From Nageia nagi (taxonomy: Eukaryota > Pinophyta), in NCBI GenBank assembly GCA_050084985.1, contig JBITNC010000002.1, positions 32,674,001-32,738,000 on the forward strand: 64,000 bases of DNA. Reading direction: 5' to 3'. Positions within the stretch are counted from its first letter, which is position 1. The number at the start of each line of letters is the position of its first letter. The notes under the pieces were generated by a model. The model did no database searches, had not been told where the DNA came from, and saw only the letters and a program-made list of their open reading frames with translations. Positions 58,286 through 64,000 of the stretch are shown here, piece by piece. A program made the translations under genes and the position numbers.

Positions 58286-60690
58286 ACTTTTTAATTAGAA
58301 ATTATATATATTGTAAATAAATATTTTAGTTTAAAAATAAAAAGAGTGCTTTTCTTGAGACTTATACATATTTAATGTATTTGAAATAGAAAATGGCATC
58401 CAAAAAGAGCAAAAGAATCCACCTAATTGCTGATCAAAGAGGCATTCAAAAAATATCTTAGTATCAAAAATTAGATACCTGGGAGATAGGGCTATAAAAA
58501 AATTATCCTTACATACTTCTCCAAGAGATAGGAATTTCCTCCCTCTACCTATTGATTTACAAAGATCCCTAATCTTAAACTTATCACTAGAAAGATATCA
58601 AGGATGGGAGATAAGTGTTCGAGGAGATAACTTGGAAATATATGTAGATAAAGCCATGTATAACTTAAGTCATGCACATTATTTCACCTAAGTCCACATG
58701 ATAAACTTGGTATGTTGATATTGGCCTATATCATTCCTATGATCATATTTGATTGTTTCTTCAATAATTAGATCAAAAATAGAGTAATTAATACTTGGCC
58801 AAATGAGGATTTTCTATTTATATGGGTAGAAAAAATGACAAGAGACTTGTATCATCATAAAATAGTCTATGTTTTTTACACAGTGTTTTTCCATAAGCCT
58901 CAATGATCAAAATTATATGTGTGCAAAAAATTGATTGACAATTCTCTCGAATTAGGTTAATGTTCCCCAATCCTCCTCCATGTGATAGTCAAATAAGAGC
59001 TTTAATACCAAAAAGACTAGAATATAACAAAAAAATACAATTATAATTTAATCCCATAAGTCATGATTTTATTAATAGATACCGAGAAGATTGCTACATG
59101 CAAGTATTGAGAAAATGTCCTTATGCGGAGATAGCCCATTTCTTTGCTTTACCAAAAGAAATTCAAGAAGTTATAGCCATGAATTTTTATAATCAATGAA
59201 GAACTAATGTATAGGATTTAAAAATCAATGTCCTTAAGGAAACTATTGAGTTAGAAGCAAAGGACGTGGATGGAAATTGATGCCCTAACAAATTGGATCC
59301 ATCTATTTCACTTGCATTGGCCTTATGGGAGACCCATAATTTTGTTAAATTGTGTTGATCATATGAATCTTTGATGCTATCGGAGATCACTCTCCATAAC
59401 TAAGGTGATTAATGAATTAGTACTAGACTTTAATACTAATTCAATTTTATATAATGAAATCATATATGATTATAGTTCATTGTTCAGTAAAAATTATTGT
59501 GTAAATAATTCAACCAATGTAAAACTAAGGTTTCAAAAGGCCTTTGAATGCTTTAACCAAAGAAGAAATGAGGTCATGATTAAATATGCAAAAAATGAGT
59601 ATGTTCAATATCTCATAAAGGGTGTGACCCCCTCACATCATTAATTCACCCTCAATCTCCATAGTCCTTAGGGATTCTATCCCACCTTCTACTTATTAAG
59701 AATGATGGGGTCTCTACATCATCATCCAAGCCAAAATGCATTATTAAGAAGTTCAAGCATCATCCACCAATCTTACCACTTAGTTTGTATTCAATCTATT
59801 ATTAACCATCCATTCTAGGGCTAGAACCTACTCATTTTTTGGTTCAACATCCATACTTTTACTTCTTGGATTATAAAGGTTGGGTTATCTGTAAAAAATA
59901 AGGGAACCATTTTCATGGGGATTTGTAAAAAAAATTTTGTCTAAAAAAATAAAAATATAATAAATAAAAACATATGTAAATAATTCAAGAAATTATTAAA
60001 AGTTTTCTTGTATGAATAAATGTGTGTGTGTGTACATATTTTTTTTACTAAAAACACCTCTCACAAAATTTTTAAAAAAATTTGCATATGACATTGTAGG
60101 TGGTTGATTTGCATATAGCTAGCATCATGAGTTATTTGCATTGCATTAGTCCTTCGACCAGATAGTAGGAGGGGTCTTCATATTATGATGCTCCTATCCC
60201 ATATAAATTAACATCCTTTTGCATTTCCTGATCACCTTGTACATTTCCCAATGGCCCTTTAGGATACCCTATCCAAACTCCAAAGTTAGATCAAGATCAT
60301 TTTCATCAATTTCCTAAGAGTATACAAAATTAGATTTTGTCCATGGTAGCCTTAACCATTTCTCTAGAGAAGTCTGATCTAGCCTATGATGCCCTTAGAG
60401 ACTCTCTTCGGATAGATATTTTTATTAACCACCAATCTTGTTGGGGAACTTGTATAATCTATGATGAGTTCCTCCAAAATCTTATTCGCAAGTTTTTCAA
60501 ACCTAATTTTATATGGAGGATTATGATTGATACTTTTGTTACCCCATTGGTAGTTAGATTTATTAATTTTTGTGGGCCACATATTTTTTATCTTGAAGAA
60601 GATATTTTTGATGACATCACCATAGCCTATCTATTATTTAGTAAACCTTTGGTGTTTGGATTTCATGTTGTCAATGTCTATCACTAATGG
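58286..60690 (+). pseudogene. Post-pol coding-like region of element B, unknown
   Basis: Sense-strand sequence after integrase that keeps protein-like stretches. A possible start is ATG at 58393 (MASKKSKRIHLIADQRGI). Later pieces: LPIDLQRSLILNLSLERYQG with ISVRGDNLEIYVDKAMYNLS near 58550-58670; RYREDCYMQVLRKCPYAEIA with HFFALPKEIQEVIAMNFYNQ near 59080-59200; the open stretch 59405-59644; and the best one, 60337-60687 (116 codons), aromatic-rich with FFKPNFIWRIMIDTFVTPLV. The frame changes several times. I recognise no family. It has no clear likeness to the post-pol region of E. Its right limit, and the 3' LTR of B, are not seen. Confidence 0.4.
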
Positions 60691-62529
60691 TTCTACACAG
60701 TGGGTCACTAATCATATCATTCGCACCCATTGTCATTTCCATCCTTTCAATCATGATGATTTGATGTAAACTTTTATACACTTAAGAAATATTTAAAAAA
60801 AAATTAAAAATTCATAAAACATATAAAAGCCATAAAAATTAAAGCAAAATGTATATATGTACATATACTTAGAAGATATACTCATGAAGCATCTTGGCCA
60901 CAAGATGCACTACCCTTATGATCATATCATTCCATCCTATTTATAAATGTTTAATATTTCATCTTGAATGACATAATTATTAGATATCAATCATTATGAG
61001 GGAGGTAGCTAATCAAGCTATATGTATCCACATATCATACATACACCCATATAATACTCATTTATGTATATAGCTATATTTACAAATAATGAAGTAGGCA
61101 ACAAATACTCTATTCATGGTTGGTTTTAATTGAAAGATACTATGTTGAGATTTCAAAAACTTAGGATGATAAAAATACATAATTATGATATGTGGTTATG
61201 CACTAATAAACTCATACACTTCTCACATTAAAATCTCAAAACAATCAAGAATTGCCTATTTCTTGAGTATAAATGTGAGTATGGTTTTCTTACTTTTTGC
61301 TTCATCTTGAACCCAAGAGCTAGTATAAAAGAAAATAAAAAAAGAACTTCTAAAAAAAGGAAGAGAAAAAAATAAGTAAAGATGAAGAATTCCTAAGCCA
61401 TTGTAGTATCCTTTATCAAGGCTATGGATGCCTGGTTGGCAATAGAGAAAGGCTATAATGGGATGAAGGGGTTAACCTTCACTAAGGCTATGGACACCTT
61501 TTGGTAGTGAAGCATACCTTACAAAAAAAAATCATATCTCACAATTTATAATCCTAGGGTATTTAGTTTACGAATGTTAAGATAAGAAAATAAAAATCAT
61601 TGCACATACATGATTTTATGGTAAACTTAAATATATTATGATCTTATTTTATATTATTCCTAGTAGATGAGACCAAAGTAGAATATTAATTAATGAAAAT
61701 AGGTATTAAAGGTGTTACTCATTACACTTATTTATTTATACATTCATTCATTCCCTACTATAATTATTATTATTATAAAGATTGATGAGTTGTCAAAGCA
61801 TTAAGATTAATTTCTAAGTTATTATGTCATTCATAAAAATCTTAGGTCATTTAAGTTTCATATATTTTACATTCATATATCATTTGACCAGATACATCTA
61901 CATGTATCCATTTTACATCCATACATTCACATTATTCATGATATCACATATGTTTATACTAGTATATTATGTTCAAACCATGTATAAGAGTAGCCAAGAA
62001 AATGGAAAATGATGCATCTGATTCCGTTCTTCTACAATTCAAATCTTGTCCTACAAATATAGTAGTACTATATAAACATAAATATCACTTTGTATTTATG
62101 CAACATATCATAAATAAGGTATTAAAACTAAATAAAAATATAAAAAATAAACTTTTATACATTTCTATTTTAACACATACATTAAAAAATATAACAAACA
62201 TAAACATACATTAATATGATACTAAAACATTCATATAAAAGTCTAAGCTATCACCATGTATGTATTAAAAATGTATAACCAAATTTTCATCACATAAGTT
62301 ATCCATCACATCTAGAAAAACTAACCATCGATCATGACTACCATGATTCAAAAATAGATAGGGTCAACAAAAAAATAGGCCTATGAATAACATGTCTAAA
62401 CATATGAAATGATCATGCCCTCCATGATCTCAAAAAGTAAATAACATATTTTGATAAAACCCACAAGTCTAACATGAAATATAAAAATAAGTAACCCCAT
62501 CACTAAAATACCCTCAAGAGCTACCCTCT
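60691..62529. other. No gene seen
   Basis: AT-rich DNA. A purine-rich stretch at 61325-61385 and a short repeated phrase (aaggctatggatgcc/aaggctatggacacc, at 61420 and 61485) are the only structure I noticed. It should hold or border the 3' end of element B, but no LTR start like that at 47946 was found. The open frames at 61824-62214 are low-complexity. Confidence 0.4.
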
Positions 62530-64000
62530 CCACCATATATAGGACTACCAACTCTACCCTATTTAGGGTGAGTAGTTCCCACTAAACTTGTAGAAATCAT
62601 AGTCTGATTCACTTAAAGAATCTTAGATGATCCCATTGGGTGCTATGGAGAAACCCCACCTATCTTACTATGGTTATGAGATGTGGCATGTCTAACAACC
62701 CTTCCTTGAGTACTAGCAATCTGCTAAATACCACTAGGTGCCTGATAAATTGATACATTTATAGGGACATATGTGATAAGAGGAATTAGATATAGCATGT
62801 TAGGAACATATAAAGGTACTCCAATAAACCATGTTTGAATAATAGAGAAATAATAATCTCACTATTGAAGAATACCCTAAATAAACATTGATAAATGAAT
62901 AGCTCCACCTATTGATGTACTAGCTCCTCTAACCTATGAAGAGGCACAAGACTCATCCCTCTCCCTCTTGTATTGGTCTCTCTCAACCCAATAATGATAC
63001 ATATGAGCATTGGCTTGTGATAACTAAAATTGCAACTCATATATCTCACCTAATAAAGCATCAACACTAGGCACCTATGATGGAGGACCTCAAGCTTCTC
63101 CTGCTACTACTCTACCCTTGTCACCCAACATTGCTATCTCCTCAAGTATAATAATAGCCTCCTCCTTAGCCTTCAACTCCGAAACCTCCTCCCCAACCTT
63201 GATAACCACCCTAGGCTCAATGAATTGCTAGCATACTTTGCACCTTGGCACATCACTATCCTTGACCTCTAGCTCTACCTTCCACCAAGTGTAAAAAGCC
63301 TTAGTCACACCCACATCATCAACACCTATGTTATCTACTAGGGATCCTCCTATGTAAGATATGGCTTTACATAAACTAGGGGTTGAATCCCATCAACTAG
63401 CAGCTCACCCTCTCTCAAAAAATGTAGAGGTGCTAGTGGAACATCATGCACCAAACTAAACTGATGGTGCACATAATCAAAGTAGAATTACCCTAAGATC
63501 TTAGTTCATCTACTGCTAAGAACTTGATCCTACTTGATTCTTATCAAATGTACTTTGATCTTGTCCCAAATTGGGTAACCATGATAGGGTTATAACCTCA
63601 TAAGATTTTCAATGAGGTGAGTGATCATCCTCTAATAATAGGTGACATCTATTGAATTCCATCTAAAGGAATAGTGTAAAAACTAGCACATGATGTTAGC
63701 ATGATAAACTATGTGGGTATCAAAACTAAGCACTGTAAGCCCCAAAGGATGAGCTACATGTATATGCTTGTAGACCAATGCTTTAAGAGTAATGGTAATT
63801 AATAATGAGGCTCTATGGCCTAAAGAATGAAAGAACAAATATCGGTAGATCTAGGCTAATAATGTGGGAGCCCAAGCATATATTATCCCCTACTGATGCA
63901 TATTGACCATTCCATGTAATAAATACTAAGGAAACCTCCCACTGCTAGTATCTAGGAGAATGTAACACTAGATAAGCCCCATCAAATAAGAGGCTCTAAG
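62530..64000 (-). pseudogene. Broken coding remnant of uncertain family (possibly PMD-like)
   Basis: Read leftwards from the window edge. Early part: IIYAWAPTLLA-IYRYLFFHS near 63880-63820, which resembles the AW.P.LLAxLYR helix in the middle of plant mobile domains. Then IWDKIKVHLIRI, FYFDYVHHQFSLVHDVPLAP near 63480, and a Glu/Lys-rich coiled-coil-like stretch (RVVIKVGEEVSELKAKEEAI) near 63200. Many stops. Layout (globular part, then coiled coil) is like the remnant at 18100-19113, but direct similarity is weak. Confidence 0.3.

Noticed and set aside
61824-62214. Two short plus-strand frames near the right end
   Set aside because: Low-complexity AT-rich translation (Ile/Tyr/Lys-rich) with no motif or support from neighbours.

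Overview
This is nuclear DNA from a seed plant. It is AT-rich and consists of nested, decayed transposable elements. I found no intact host gene, tRNA, rRNA, CRISPR array or bacterial-type operon. Evidence for a plant: Ty1/copia and several Ty3/gypsy LTR retrotransposons, including dual-RNase-H (Tat-like) types; a CACTA transposase remnant of the TNP2 type; plant mobile domain (PMD/MAIN-like) coding remnants; and a degenerate array of the plant telomere motif TTTAGGG. Very old, large elements next to interstitial telomere-like DNA would suit a large-genome plant such as a gymnosperm, but that is inference only. Most reading frames are broken by TAA/TAG/TGA at sites where Gln, Trp or Arg would be expected, as methylated cytosines leave when they decay to T.

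Layout. 1-4703: left part of a minus-strand Ty3/gypsy element (A), with gag, long leader, primer binding site (PBS) and 5' LTR; its pol lies outside the window. 4704-6663: no gene. 6664-10554: degenerate Ty1/copia coding region on plus, then LTR-like DNA to about 11780. 11785-14348: minus-strand chromovirus-like Ty3/gypsy gag-protease-RT remnant (F) with a Met-type PBS. 14851-17000: plus-strand gag-only remnant (G). 18100-25260: a PMD-like coding remnant on minus, split by a 5.5-kb gag-only LTR element (C, 19114-24630). 26340-27883: inverted partial relative of C (D). 28380-32141: CACTA transposase remnant on minus. 32285-33190: interstitial telomere-like array. 33195-33983: leader relic of an A/B-type element (J). 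33984-47803: full-length 13.8-kb Ty3/gypsy element (E) with 1.88-kb LTRs and an exact 5-bp target duplication ATTAA. 47946 to at least 60690: plus-strand Ty3/gypsy element (B), a relative of A. 62530-64000: minus-strand coding remnant of uncertain family.

None of these genes is likely to work now. Within each retroelement the domains follow the usual logic: gag forms the particle, protease cuts the polyprotein, RT and RNase H copy the RNA, and integrase inserts the copy. Elements C and G show only gag and would have needed enzymes from relatives. The least explained pieces are a 3.8-kb coding-like stretch between pol and the 3' LTR of E, a similar post-pol stretch in B, and the different position of the second RNase H domain in E and B.
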